Assembly: GCA_025200525.1 (NCBI GenBank)
Contig: CM045762.1
Location: forward strand, 76,877,217-76,941,216
DNA: 64,000 nucleotides
Direction: 5' to 3'
From: Camellia lanceoleosa
Lineage: Eukaryota; Streptophyta; Magnoliopsida; Ericales; Theaceae
The notes under the pieces are model-generated. The model had not been told where the DNA came from. It ran no database searches and worked only from the letters and a program-made list of their open reading frames with translations. Below, piece after piece: positions 32,401-44,500 of the stretch. How positions within the stretch are numbered: the stretch's first letter is position 1; each line of letters begins with the position of its first letter. The translations under genes and the position numbers were made by a program.

Positions 32401-33549
32401 GTACATATCTTGGACTGTACTATTTATTTGGACTGTACTATTCGGGACTGTATATTATTCTTTCGGACCCTCTGCGTGAGAGCAATGTTGTAATAAGTGT
32501 GTGTGTGTGTTGTATGTCTTCCAACCCCACGTCTTTCTTCCCTTTTATTTACCTGCTTATGATGGTTAGATTAGGGCATGTTTCAATTAGCATACAGTAT
32601 GATAGCATGTTTGCATTCATTCATCTGTCTTGCATGCACCGGGCTCGGCTTATCATACTAACTGCATTTGTATTTCAATTCTAAGTTGAATACATGTTAG
32701 CTGTAGCATTCCATACGCCATGTTTAGAGTAGCCGAGCCGGCTATAGTTGCATGTTTGTATGTGTTGCATTAGGCATTTCTGTATATTTAGGATCTTGCA
32801 TGGATTTCTAATCGGTTTCTGTTTTGGCTTGGAGTACTCGGTGAGTTTCATGCTTTAGCATCCTTGCATGCGTGTGAGTGACTGCCATGAATAGCATGCT
32901 TACCATGAGGCTAAATGCTTATGTGATGTAATTGCCTGAGGGTGAAGGTTGGGTTATTTGAATTGGAACAGTTCGTCAAATGTGTGTTTTAATCCCATTA
33001 GATAGTGGCAAAATCATGTTTTCTAAGCCCACTTGAGGGTGTCAAAATCTGCATTTACCTGCGGGTAGCACCATCAAACCATTTTTTAAACAAACAAATA
33101 TGAAATGTTTTGTTCCAATTCAGGCGACTCGGTCTATACTTGTATGCTGTGCGCATCACATAGTAAATCTAGGCTAATAACTGGAATAAGAGCATACAAT
33201 ATTTTCAAAACTAGATATCATGGTTAGTAGAGGCCGATCTTTGATCGAGCGAGCGGGGGTGCTCATGAACTGACCTTCCCCAATCGTACCTAAGTTCCCG
33301 AGCCGAGGCAACTTTGGTGATGACGGACACGTGGCCTTAGGCAAGAGTCAGGGTTTCCTAAATTTTCCCAAATAAAATATTTAGGTGGCGACTTTGTATC
33401 TGGCAAAGCAGTCCATGTTTGGCACTTCTTTCAAAAAAATCTATTTTCTCAAAACGATTTGTCGGATTTGGACTCTTTGGTTCAAGATTAAGAACCGTGA
33501 CACAAATCGAGTCCGAGCTGTAGCGAGGTCCCCCCGCGGGCTTGTTACA

Positions 33550-33554
33550 GCCGT
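33550..33554. repeat. Right target-site duplication gccgt of the large retrotransposon
   Basis: This is the exact partner of 5776-5780. On the minus strand it reads ACGGC, immediately after the LIDG coding end of the interrupted transposase. Confidence 0.93.
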
Positions 33555-34702
33555 CAATAAGTACGGCTAAAATTAGAAATGGTTGCTTCATGCACATCCA
33601 TGGCGGCAAGTTGTATGGAACGAGCACAATAGGCCAAGTGCTATGAACTATGTTCATCGTTCTGAATGGGTTAAAACCATCAGATGCTAAGCTAAGCCTT
33701 ACACTTCGGCAATCATTACTAAAGTCAATATTCCGACGGTCAAAATCTTTCCATGCAAGGAAGTCAGCAGGATGCCTGAAGACACCATCATCAATTCGTT
33801 CCTCTGCATGCCATCTCATTAACTTGGCCGTCTTGGATGACATAAACAACCTCTGCAACCTTGGCTTTAAAGGAAAATACCTCATCTGTTTTTGCAGCTA
33901 TTCGTTTGCCACCTTTGTTAGGACCATTTGAACCACCATCACCATTTGATTTCCATCTAGAACTGTTGCATATGACACATTTATCAAGATTGGCGTCCTC
34001 ATTTCGAAACAACATGCAACTGTTGGGACATGCATCCCACGTCTCATATGTGAAGCCCAAATCTGTTGTGACCTTTTGAGCTTTATAATATGAGTCCAGG
34101 AGTTTCACACCCAACGGGAACGCCTTATTTAATAACTCAGGCAACATGTCAACAGACTTGTCTGTCCACTGATTAAGCACCTTCAAATGTAAAAGTCGAA
34201 CAATGAATGACAAAGATGTGAACTTCTGACAACCCGGATACAATTCACTTTGTGCATCTTGAAAAAGTTTGAAATACTTTGCAATCTCTGCATTTGGACC
34301 GAGCTGGGGTTCAGATGCATGGGGATTAGGCCCTTGTGGTTCATTACCCTCAACACTTGTACCGGCATGTGGATTTCCCATAGCCCCTTGTATCATTCCA
34401 ATCATATCATCCCCAATGTCTAAATTAGCTAATGTTTCATTCTCTCGATTACCATGCAGAGATATGTAAGATTCCCCATGATTAATCCGATGTTTGTATT
34501 TTTTAAAAAAACCATTCAAAATCAGATGCTCCCGTACACCCTCTCGTACAAAATAGTATCGATTCTCACACTTCCTACACGGACAACTGATCATCGAATC
34601 TTCAACCCTATTGGTGTAGGCAAACACAAGGAATTCCTCAATCCCATTAATGTATTCGCTCGACATCCTATTTGGCAAATCAATCCAACTCTTATCCATC
34701 AT
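33555..34702 (-). pseudogene. TNP2 transposase, N-terminal part
   Basis: This is the upstream part of the CACTA transposase gene. The exon begins after a CAG acceptor with MMDKSWIDLPNRMSSEYING and ISCPCRKCENRYYF, a Transposase-associated domain (about residues 1-75) with paired Cys for zinc binding. A linker follows, then FKLFQDAQSELYPGCQKFT, ACPNSCMLFRNED and CVICNSSRWK. A one-base insertion in an A-run near 33886 shifts the frame to MRYFPLKPRLQRLFMSSKTA, WHAEERIDDGVFRHPAD and FNPFRTMNIVHSTWPIVL, the start of Transposase_21. It stops at LAVLIDG, exactly where the retrotransposon inserted. The gene continues at 5775. Confidence 0.92.
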
Positions 34703-34990
34703 CTGTACACATCCACAAAAATATCTCATCAAAGTAACTCTAAATATAATACCTACATATTCATGTACCATGATACCTATCCATCCAATTTAAAAATGGT
34801 TCAATCCAAAGCAAAGGGCCATCAAAATAAAATTCAATGGTTTTGTATTAACATAATTTCTTTTGTGCCCTAGAGTCTTACTTTTTGCTTTAACTTTTTT
34901 CAAATGAATCAAACATATTTGAAACTTAAAAGATCAAGAGGAATATAAAGCAATCAACTTCTCACTGTTGTCCCTCCTCTCCCTTGCTAT

Positions 34991-35180
34991 TACTCCGATT
35001 TTGTTCACACATTATAAAGTGTGTGAACAAAACACAAATTTTAATTGGTTTAAAATAATGGACTTTACAAAATTTAAGTGGGATTAATACACTTTTTGAA
35101 CGTAGAGTCTATAGTTTTGAACCAATCGAATTTTGTGTTTTGTTCACACACTCCCAAGGTATGTGAACAAAATCATTTTC
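34991..35180. mobile_element. Foldback MITE of about 190 bp, Mutator-like
   Basis: The left arm (gattttgttcacac to gtgtgaacaaaacac, then attggttt) pairs with the right arm (gaaccaat, gtgttttgttcacacac to gtgaacaaaatc). The copy is flanked by cccttgctat at 34981-34990 and 35181-35190. A 9-10 bp duplication suits the Mutator superfamily. Confidence 0.7.
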
Positions 35181-35190
35181 CCCTTGCTAT

Positions 35191-36499
35191 AATTTAGAAT
35201 GCCTTTAGTTTTATAATTCAATAAAATTAAAATACTTTTCTAATTTATGTTTAATTTTTGTTAGATAGGATTAAATTTATGTTGTGTAAATTAATACTTA
35301 TATATTAATATGTCTCAGTAATTTTTCTTGGATCAGATTTTCACCAACCAACAGTTCATTAATTCCTATAGGCTGAATTTTCTGTTGGATTGTTGATTGA
35401 AATTTGGTTGATTATACTTATCTTTGTTCATAACAATTTGTTCAATTTCTATTGAGTATTATAGTTTGAGTATTTTGGTTTTTTTTACTTATTGTAAACT
35501 ATAGCTCGCTATCTATGAAACTAAATTTTAGTAAGTAATTTTGGCACTTATAAATGGAAGAAAACTTTTTTTTTTTTTTTTTTTTGGTGCATGTGAATAA
35601 CTAAACGGCCCCATGTTAGGGCTTCACCTAGGGTCACATTGTTAAAGCTAAACTAAATTTGAGCCCTTTGTGTAGTCCATTAACATTGACCAAAAACTAA
35701 GCAAAACAAAAAAACTTCAGTTGATTATTAAAAGAAGCAGTTCTCAATTACCCAAATTATTATTCTTAGTAATCCCTTATGCTCTTTGATTAAGACATAT
35801 TAGATCATTATAATTCTCAAATTTACCCAATTGCCTACCAGTCCTCTAGAGTGATTTTTTATTTTTTTTTTTAATTTATAGGTGAGTCACTATCAATACT
35901 ATTGTCCTACTATTGTGTCTTTTAGTTTTTTTTTGTAGAATTAAATCTCATCTGCACCAAAAAAAAACAAAGAAAAAAACACAAACAAACAAACAAACAA
36001 GCTGTAAGATCACTCTATAAAAAGCCACTCTAGAATCCCCACTTCCTAAATTAGATCAATACAAAATTCCCACAAATTAAACATCATTTCAATTTTACAG
36101 GACATGAACAAACTTGATCAGCATAGAGACGAAATGGAACGTGAACAGAGATTCAAATACATAAATACATACATAAATAAACATAATATATATATATATT
36201 TATATTCATGTATATATATATATTTTTTTGAATAGTTAATACATACACACACACATATATATATACAGAGAGAGAGAGATAGAGAGAGAGAGAGCATACG
36301 GTGAGTGAGAAAGTCGTTGCCGGTCCGACCCTAGCTGTCGTCGTCACCGCACCACCGCTAGCCTGCTCGTCGCTCGTCCAGAGAGATGCCAAGTTCGCAA
36401 GTCGTCGCTCATTTGGGGATTTCTAACATTTAGGGATTTCAAACATTTAGGGATGACCCAAATGATCGAGCGCTAAGATGAAATAGTAGAGGGAGCAAA
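35191..36499. other. AT-rich 5' region of the CACTA element
   Basis: No gene is seen. It contains T-runs at 35567-35586 and about 35860, a (TA)n tract near 36185-36225 and a GA-rich tract near 36266-36294. It probably holds the leader and promoter of the minus-strand transposase gene. Confidence 0.5.
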
Positions 36500-36867
36500 A
36501 ATTTTTTAACTTTTTGCGACGGTAAATTGTACACCGTCGCAAATGATAAATTATTAAGCTAACCGACGCCATTTTGATAAGTTTTTTGGGCGACGGACAT
36601 TTTCCTGTCGCAAATGGTCCACTATTTGCGACAGCCAACTCATGCCGTCTCAACAAAAAAAAAAAATTAGCGACGGTAAAAAAACGCTGTCGCTAATACT
36701 TCCATTTTTTCACACAACCCGTGCAGTTTTATTACCGACGGTAAAAGGCCGTCACTAAAGCTCTTATTTGCGACGGTTTAATGTGCCATCGCAAAAGATC
36801 ATTTTTTGCGACGGGAAAAGGCACCGTCGCAAAAACTTCCGTGTTTATACACCCTTTTCTTGTAGTG
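36500..36867. repeat. CACTA subterminal repeats and terminal inverted repeat
   Basis: At least eleven gcgacggt, accgtcgc or near copies in both orientations (for example 36518, 36531, 36590, 36668, 36731, 36769, 36806 and 36827) lead to the terminal CACTACAAGAAAAGGG (minus strand, 36867-36852). Such arrays bind the TNPA-type protein in En/Spm elements. Confidence 0.88.
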
Positions 36868-36959
36868 TAATTTTATTAGCCACATCATCAGAATTATATT
36901 TTGGTGTAATCCACAAATCCAAAGCAGGTTTTGAATACCAAGAACCATAGTACAAGATG

Positions 36960-37715
36960 GCCTTAAAAATTTAAACAACTTGACATTTTGAACAATTTCA
37001 AAAAATTCAAATTCATGAACATTAAATTGTTCATCATTCTTAGCCATGTTTGGCTTGAGAACATGTTCTTTAGCCAAATAACTTTCATCATTTATTGACA
37101 AATGGGGCTATTTTTCTATTTTAACCACTAACGGTTTATGAAAACCCTCCATGTGAGTTTTATCATTTTTTGGCCTAATGGGTTGTTCCATTTTAGCCAT
37201 TAATGGCTTATGAAAATCCTTCATAGACATGTTGTTTCCATGATTTGACTCTCTAAGAATAATTTTTTCCATCCCCTGAGCTCTATATGGAATATCATTT
37301 TTAACCATGCGTGGCTCAACAACATACTTTTTATCAAAGTTATTTTCATAAGTTAGCATTTTAAAAATGGGTTTTTCAACCCCCGAGCCATTGATAAAAT
37401 TATATTTTCACTAATTTCAGTCACAAATGACTTAAAAACATTTTGTAAAACTTCACAAAATTCAGTCATTAAAGACTTGACAAAAAGGGTTAATAACTCA
37501 TGTCTCCATTGGCAAATTTCTACATCAAGTTGATGAGTTACTCCAATTAAGTGGTGTATTTTTTCTTTTACCAAATAATATGGTAATGAAGAAACAGCTT
37601 GGAAATTTTTTTCATCAAGAAAATGGATCTTTTCTTGAAGATCCAAAATTTTTCTTTCACGCCAATATATTTCATATTGACAAGTTCGAATGGCGAAATC
37701 TAAATCGTTTGTCAT
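36960..37715 (-). pseudogene. Unrecognised ORF of the minus-strand LTR element, with KPxMAK repeats
   Basis: It starts MTNDLDFAIRTCQYEIYW and continues with a charged, probably coiled-coil section (REKIL-like, LDLQEKIHFLDEKN). A frameshift near 37355 leads to a section with four degenerate repeats of about 25-30 residues: EPRMVKND, KPLMAKMEQP, KPLVVKIEK and KPNMAKND. A stop lies at about 37108 between the third and fourth repeats. I do not recognise a gag or pol domain. It could be the leader protein of a non-autonomous LTR element. Confidence 0.45.
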
Positions 37716-37753
37716 TTCTTATACTTGGCAGTCCCACTAAGCGTACCAAAAAT

Positions 37754-38462
37754 TGTTGACTTATTTTTCCTACAAAGAAAAATATCATAAATGCGAGCGT
37801 GCCAGCAAGGATTGAAAAATCATTACAGATTAAATTCAAGCCAATTATCAAGCGATTGCGTTGACGATTCTTTTGCCTCAACAAAGAGGACTTCAAAATT
37901 GTCAAGTATGAAGAAAAGAAAAATTAAAAAAAGAATGAGGGAAACAAAAAAAGATGATTGAGCGAACAATCAAAGTAATAATTACTTACCTCTACTCCTA
38001 CGATTTGAAAAAGAAGTGCCTAAGATGCTTCGAAAAGGAAGTGTTGAAAATAAATGTTTCGAAATATAAATCTATGTTAAACTACTCCTAAGATAAGGAA
38101 AATGACAAGAAATATTAAAATCAATTGTCTTTGATTTGAATTCTGGTTCTTTTACAATGTAGCCATGAATGATTATTTATAGGCAAATATTTGTAGGGAA
38201 AAATTTCCAACAATAACTACTCAATAATCACCTAAAACTATCCACTCTTCCATGTTCATTCCCACAACGTGACATATCCCTCAATGTCTTCATAACTTCC
38301 TTTAACCTCCAATTCATGCTCCATGTTCTCCACTTTATTCTCCATCATCTTTTCACATTTCATAACTTCTCATAACCTCCAAATAAGTAGGAAGATGCCA
38401 CATGTCCTACAGTTATATAAATAATAAATAATAATTATTATTATAAATTTATGGTGTCAACA
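37754..38462 (-). repeat. LTR (709 bp) of the minus-strand element
   Basis: It reads TGTTGACACC to AAGTCAACA on the minus strand, so its ends form a short inverted repeat. It is AT-rich with ataataa runs near 38418. A direct duplication cannot be tested because the second LTR is outside the window. Confidence 0.5.
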
Positions 38463-38777
38463 ACAACTAAGACTGAAATCCATTGAGATGAGGATAATTA
38501 CACCACAAGTAGCCCTTATGGTTCCAACATGAATGATTTTTGCAAACCTCATATACATTAAAGTTTTCCCAACCAGATTTGGACTTGGCTCAACCAGCCA
38601 GGGCCAGGACAATGTCAGCGGTGTAGTCCCGTGCCAGGGAGATGTCCCAAGCTCAAGCTCCAAAACTTGTGTAGTTGAAGCAGGCAACAAGATTGGAAAG
38701 CGTTACCCTGACACAAAATGAGCAATTATTTGGTACGATAATTGTCTTTTGAAGTTACTAGAATGTGGATTTCTTTG
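38463..38777. other. Possible coding fragment, unrecognised
   Basis: The segment 38560-38720 is less AT-rich than its surroundings. On the plus strand it reads YIKVFPTRFGLGSTSQGQDN to NKIGKRYPDTK then stop, and it is also open on the minus strand. I cannot assign it to a family. It may be an exon fragment of a host gene or chance. Confidence 0.2.
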
Positions 38778-38778
38778 A

Positions 38779-39042
38779 GGTCATGTTTGATTCAAAAGAT
38801 TAATAGTGAAATATTAATCATCCTATTAAATTAGTGTAGTATTCACTATCCAATTGGATTAATATCCTTTGGATTAATAATCGCACCCTTACTCCATTAC
38901 TAATAATCCTACAAATTTATTGGATTAATTATCCATTGGATTAATAATCTTAAACCAAAATGTTAAAACAAACATGGGATAATTGAGCCCACGGATTAAT
39001 AATCTCAATCTCATGCTCTAATCCACCCAATCAAACGTGCCC
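38779..39042. mobile_element. Tourist-like MITE (PIF/Harbinger), copy 1
   Basis: The ends GGTCATGTTTGATT and, inverted, GGGCACGTTTGATT flank about 264 bp of sequence rich in ggattaataatc. It is bordered by tga on the left and taa on the right, consistent with a 3-bp TWA duplication that has since mutated. A second copy at 45955-53841 has taa on both sides. Confidence 0.7.
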
Positions 39043-40279
39043 TAAAAGTATAATGTCCAAATGTGAATGATTCAACACCTTTTAACCAAGAAAATGAAGG
39101 ATTTGATTAGCCTATTAGCTAATAAAGCTTATATTAGTCCACTTTTACATGGTGCCGGAGAGCTGAAAGGGTTAGAGAAATTGTATGGATTCACTATAAC
39201 ATATGAGCACGTTTGTTTGGAGGGATAAGAGCATGTGATAGGACTCATAGTCTGGTAGATGAAATAATTCATTATTTAGTTCAAAAATTTTGCACTCGAC
39301 TATGAGTCCATCCAAACTAATAGTCCTTTATATGTGGGATAACTCTATCCTAGGAGGGTGTGGGACAGAAGGCTCAGGATAAGCTCAAGATTAGAATTAT
39401 CCTGAGTTTATTGAAATAAAATTAAAATCTCAGCTAAAATAAAAATATTAAATTAAAATAAAATTTATATAATTTTAGTAAATTAAAAATAAAATTAAAA
39501 AATTTCAACTAAAAATTAAAATAAATTTATATAATTTTTATTGATGTTCTATTTATTTAATTTTTTAAAAGTTCTAGTAAAAAAATTAAATAAAATAGTA
39601 TACACATCTGATTTAATAGAATAGTTCAAACCAAACATTTAATCCCATGACTAAACAAACATAGGATTCAATAGAATAGTCTAATTCGGATATCTAATTC
39701 TATGACTAAACAAACATATGATACAAATCCAGTTCAACCAAATAGTTTAGGGACGATATATCACAGGACTAACAGTCAGATGGATTACAATCCCCCCTAA
39801 GTGTTTTAGAGACTAAACATTTTGATTTCTAAAAGTGAAAATTTTATTACAAAAAATATTTAGGGACCAATTTCTATAGTTGCGAGGATAGTTGTTAGAA
39901 AATCATTCCGAAAAGTCAAAAACAAGATTTTTAGTGATTTTTTTCTTTTAAATATCACTAATAAATACACTTTTAAAGACAAAATAATTTGATTCCAAAA
40001 GGGTTTTTGAGATAAAAAAATTTCATTCCAAAAGGATAATAATTCATCACTATTGTCTAATTTTTGTTACTAAAAATATAATGACGACACTTCTAATAAC
40101 AAAAGTATTATGTCCTAAAAAATAATTTTATCCCTAAAATTTTTGTTACTAAAATCATAATTTTTTTTTTTTTTTTTTTTGGGTAGTGATTGGGACAATG
40201 CACTGGAATCTTTCTAGTGTTGATTGTAAGAACAACAATGATAGAGTTCTAATTTTGAAACTCTAAAAAGAGCTCTAGT
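39043..40279. other. AT-rich intergenic DNA
   Basis: No gene is seen. At 39640-39725 a tgactaaacaaacata-containing segment is repeated (about 60-bp period), and an inverted gtttgtttgg occurs near 39208, so another short element may end here. A T-run lies at 40161-40180. Confidence 0.45.
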
Positions 40280-41023
40280 TAGGGTTGTGTATAGAGTTAT
40301 TCGAACCACATAAGCCGTCCAATTCAAACCAATCCGCATATAAATAGGCGGTTTCACATACACAATGCGGGCCAATGCAGTTTGAAATATGACATGATTG
40401 CGGGTTACAGGTGGGTTGCAGGTTTAACTCGCACCCGCAAGAATCCGCTCACACTTAAACTTTTTTTTTTTTTAATTTTTAAACCTGGACCGTTGTTATT
40501 TTATTATTGCATTTTGGATGAATGTAAAAGTTAATGAAGAATTACTTTTAAGTAAGTTTAGAATTTTGAATGATTTTACTTTAATTGTATTGTTGGGTAG
40601 TAGATAGTGAATGAGATTAATGATCTAGTTTAGGATTTTGAAATATGTACTTGTGTTAGTTTATGATTTGGTTTAAAAGTTTAGAATTTTGAATGATTTG
40701 TTTATATTATGAATTAATTTTGTTGTATTTTTAATTTTATAAGTTTTAATTCATTAATTATTAATGGTGGAGCATTTTAGAAAATGGGGGGAAAAGGGTC
40801 CAAAATAATTTTTTACAAAATGGGAAAAAAAAAAAGGCTCCAAAATAAATTTTTAAAGAAAAAAGTCTAATCTGCAAACCGTCCGCACATGCACAAATCC
40901 TATCAGCACAAATCGCAACCCGCATTGCGAGCTGTTGCAGGTTGAATTTACCCAAACTGCATACATGCAGGCGGGTTCCAACTGATTCGTAAACCGTCCA
41001 AAACCGAACCCCGATCACTCCTA
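40280..41023. mobile_element. Non-autonomous hAT-like element, copy 1
   Basis: The ends TAGGGTTGTG and, inverted, TAGGAGTGAT lie between gctctagt (40272-40279) and actctagt (41024-41031), an 8-bp duplication with one mismatch. The interior has many gcgggtt or aacccgc motifs near both ends. It shares tggagcattttagaaaatg and ggtccaaaataa sequence with the element at 55848-57250, in inverted orientation. Confidence 0.65.
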
Positions 41024-41031
41024 ACTCTAGT

Positions 41032-41522
41032 GATGTGACAAGAGAAAAAATAAAAAATAAAAACAAAAATATAGACACACATATTATATCACATATAGAC
41101 CCTACTTCTTATTACATTACTAACTTTTTTTTAAAAAAAAATTATAAAATTAGAACTCTTAATATTTATCCGGATAAGCATTGTCTTGATGGTGCCATAA
41201 GTGAGCATCTGCGCTGTTGTGATGGGAACAGAGTGGGGAGGGTAGTTGGTGGTAGTAGCAACTTCTTATATGAGATTTTATCTGTTGAGATGCTTTTGTA
41301 AATATGAAAAGATAAAATAAATAGGGCAAATTACCTTGATAGATCATGTGTTTTAGTTATTGTGTCATTTTAATTTTTATAATTTTAATTGATTCAATTT
41401 TAATTTTGAATTTATGAATTTGTCTCAATTTAATCAAATTAATTATAATTGATAGCATTTTTTTAATAGAACATAAGTACATAAGTGGCATATATAATTC
41501 TTTTAAGGATAAAATTATAAAC
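41032..41522. other. AT-rich DNA before the solo LTR
   Basis: No gene, repeat or RNA is recognised. Confidence 0.4.
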
Positions 41523-44500
41523 TGTAGACACCCCATTTTTGACCGACCTTAAGACTCAGACGTCACCGATCGAGCGCTTAGTGATGTTGCATATCGTGCT
41601 CGTCCAGAGGTTGTAGAGTCTCGGCCGTGAGCCTTGCCTCCGGACTTCCGGGCTTTTCTGTGCCTTGCCTCGGTTTGCGAACCAGGCTCGGTTTTCTCCG
41701 TTTCTCTTTCCAAAGGGAGGGAGAGGTCTCGTAGATCATCTCTCGACGGTCGCGGGCTACATTTCATGGTCATAGGCCATTTTGGCCTTTTCGGAGCCCG
41801 GTTCCCGATTTTTGAAGCCGTTAGGCCAAGTGCCTTGGTTCGGGACCGCCTAACCACCTCCGTTTGCTCTGGTTTTTGGCATGCCTCTTATTTACTCCCT
41901 TTTAAGGGACACTGCAGTCCGAGAGACCAACTTCGTGGTCGAACACCACTCCCGGTGCCTAACAGTAGGTTTTCGGGGCCTCGGGCTGTGCGTTTCGACC
42001 CCTGAACCTTCATTTTGCATCGGTTTTCGTTCATTTTTGGCAGGGACCTCTGTTTCATCACTAGGAAGGTCGTAGAAGGGTGGGAGGCCAGTAATTGTTT
42101 CAGCAACCAATTATATTCCTTCATCGCCCTCCGTCGCCCGTTTTCTCTCACTCGGAAGCTAATGTTGACCACCCTTGGGCTATTTTCTTGCACCCTAAAC
42201 CCTATATTTGTGATGTACACATCTGGGAGGCCACCAATATGTGGTGGCTAGCCAGTAATTCCATTTGGACCTTTTGAACCCCTTTGAAAAGTGAGTTGTT
42301 CTCTCTCCTGGTTCACAGTTGCCAATTTTTGACCACAGGGTTGTGTTGAGAACACATGGGAGGCCACCAATCTGTGGTGGCCGGCCACTAATTTGACTTG
42401 GCCCTTTTGACCCTTGGTCGGCTGGCCATGGGGAGAGCTGGCCGGCCACCTGCAGTCCCAATATCTGGCGACATCCTTACACTGCATCACAAATACACTT
42501 TGTTTCCCTCCAGATTCTGTATCCGGGGGGGCAACTTTTGGAGGGACACTTGGAGTGATTTCCCTCCCTTTTTTTCCCCCTCTTTCTCCCCCTCTTTGGC
42601 CTATATAACCAGCACCCCAGGTCTGGTTTTGGGGTTGGAAAAATTTTCCTTAAGCTTGCATTACACCCCTCCCTCTTCCTCTCTTCCAAACACTCAAATT
42701 TCTCAAGTCTTACACACCTTTTTCACACCATCACCTAGCACCACATCACCATCTCCATTCCAGAAGCTAAGAGGGTCTTCTCAGAGGCTAGGAGGCAGCT
42801 TTTCTTGGTCCAAGAGGCAGCAAGGGATTGGTCTACAAGGGTGAGCACCATTTTCCCCTTTTTTGAGCTTATTTTGTACCATTTCTTAGCCCTTCTTGCT
42901 TGTACATTTGAGCTCCGGCCATAACTGAAAGTAATGTTTTTTTGAGCTCTATTTCATGTTTTATTAAGGGCCTCTCACTGTTTGACGCCCCCATTTTGCA
43001 CTTGCTTCATTATCCCTCTTGTATGCCTATTTCTTGTGTAGCATTTTAGGCTTATGTGTAATCTGTTTTGAAGCATGTTATAAACTGTAAATAGGCTTAT
43101 TTTGAGCCCTTATTCAACATTGTAGAAGGGATAATCACTGTTTGAGTCCTCCATGTGCTACTTGCTTTGATATCCATATTTTAGTCCCATTTTTGCATGA
43201 TTTATTAGCTTATTGAGCTTCTGTTTTTGGACCTTGTTCCGAACTGAAAATGGCCTTTTTTTGACCCCATCTCCATGTTTCATTAAGGGTCTATTGCTGT
43301 TTGGAGCATCATTTGTGTACTTTGTGTTGTAGCCTCTCTTTTAGGCCATATCTTGCATTGCATTTTGAGCATAGTTGTACACTGTTTTGGGCTCGGCCAT
43401 TAACTTTAAAAAGTCATATTTTGGGCCCCTCTTCAACATTTTTGAAGGGCTCTTACCTGTTTGGGACCAGCATGCATCAGTTGCTTCTTTGTCTCCATTT
43501 TGGCCCCTTTCTTGCATGAGAATTTTTCCATACTTGTGTTTGTTTTTGTGGTTTTTTATAAACTGTAAAACATCATATTTTTGTCCCCTCTTCAACATTG
43601 TAGAAGGGCCCTTCTCTTTTTAGGGACAGAAGCTTCCACTTGCTTCATTATCTCGCTTTCGGGGCCATTTTTGTATGCTAATTTAGCCCCATTTGTGCCC
43701 ACTTTTTGGCCTTTCTTTAAACTGTAAATATGCTTGTTTTGGGGCTTCCTTTCTTCTGTATTTACACTTCATGTACAAATAATGCATGCATTGCATAGCT
43801 ATAGGTCATTCCTTGAGCCAAATTTCATGTTTCGGGGACTCATTCCATGCATTGGGTACCATTTTGCCATATTTCGGGGCTGTTTTGCATCTCATTTTGC
43901 CTCTGAAATTTGCATGATAGTATGCCATATTCCATGTCTTGCCATGTCTTGTTAGAGTGGCATTCCGTGCCGTAGGTTCGGTCCTCGGTTTGCGTGCACG
44001 TGTGCACGCATCTCGAGTGTCTCATATTCATCTGATGGCCTCCTATGTGAGTGTGGCTGAGGTCCACTTGTGTTGGTGTAAGTCCATTGTGCATTGTGTA
44101 TGCCATTTCATTCCATAGCGTTGTGTATGCTAGGATGTATGTTAGCGCATTGTGTATGCCATGTTATCTCGTACATTGTGTATGCCATTTCATAGCATTG
44201 TGTATGTTAGGATGTATCTTAGTTGCATTTCATGCATATCATGCATGTTGCATTGTGTTCGGGATAGGAGTTATCCTAAGCACGGGAAACGAGGTATGTT
44301 TCGTACTCTGAGTGATGGAACGTGTTTCAATTCCCCAGTCACCGACACTCCAGATTATCCATGATGGAGTTAGGTTTTAGTTGAGTTTTCATGTGCATTC
44401 ATTCCATATTGAATTTTGCAATTCAACTCCTCGGCCATCATGCATCGATATGCGTGATTGGTGGCACGAGGATCGAGGCATGCATGCATTTGTAAAAATA

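Larger units (their letters stand above)
5781..33549 (+). mobile_element. Giant Ty3/gypsy LTR retrotransposon, Tat/Ogre-like, with two antisense genes
   Basis: The element is bounded by TGTAGACACC and GCTTGTTACA LTR ends and an exact 5-bp duplication. It spans 27.8 kb, about 24.7 kb without the solo LTR nested in its 3' LTR. Order: 5' LTR (5781-10165), gag, protease, RT, RNase H, a second archaeal-type RNase H, integrase, two genes on the opposite strand, polypurine tract, 3' LTR. The dual RNase H, very long LTRs, great length and antisense extra ORFs are known Tat-lineage traits. Nonsense codons and frameshifts in gag, RT and integrase show it is dead. The two LTRs look nearly identical by eye apart from the nested insertion, so it is fairly young. 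A solo LTR of the same family is at 41523-45886. Confidence 0.93.
26138..33549 (+). repeat. 3' LTR of the Tat-like retrotransposon, interrupted at 26357-29433
   Basis: It begins TGTAGACACCCC and ends GCGGGCTTGTTACA. The first 219 bp and the part from 29434 on match the 5' LTR in order, including TATA (30297-30303), donor (about 30535), repeat block and TGGCGACTTTG (33386). Total LTR sequence without the nested insertion is about 4330 bp. Small indels distinguish it from the 5' LTR, for example a shorter C-run at about 30270 and a missing segment near 31790. Confidence 0.95.
1..36867 (-). mobile_element. CACTA (En/Spm) DNA transposon, left end outside window, carrying nested insertions
   Basis: The right terminus is the inverted CACTACAAGAAAAGGG signature (plus strand cccttttcttgtagtg, ending at 36867), followed by taa as the likely 3-bp target duplication. 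Subterminal copies of gcgacggt/accgtcgc fill 36500-36850. Both expected genes are present on the minus strand: a TNP2 transposase with Transposase_21, DUF4218 and DUF4216-like regions, and a Transposase_24 (TNPA-like) gene. The transposase gene is split by a 27.8-kb retrotransposon. No matching TIR is seen in the first 1.2 kb, so the left end lies beyond position 1. Without nested DNA, at least 9 kb of CACTA sequence is visible. Confidence 0.9.
36868..38462 (-). mobile_element. Minus-strand LTR element (5' part) into which the CACTA inserted
   Basis: A 709-bp LTR (38462 to 37754, starting TGTTGACACC and ending GTCAACA on the minus strand) is followed by ATTTTTGGTACGCTTAGTGG, where the primer site and leader would begin. 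An ORF then runs to the CACTA border. The other LTR is not in the window. Boundaries rest on the TG/CA ends and the leader-like motif only. Confidence 0.55.

Noticed and set aside
36153..36392. 79-codon ORF near microsatellites
   Set aside because: It consists largely of translated TA and GA repeats and no conserved sequence was recognised.
38457..38721. Opposing ORFs of 62-77 codons
   Set aside because: Both strands are open, no family is recognised, and they are too short to support a gene call. Kept only as a weak fragment note.
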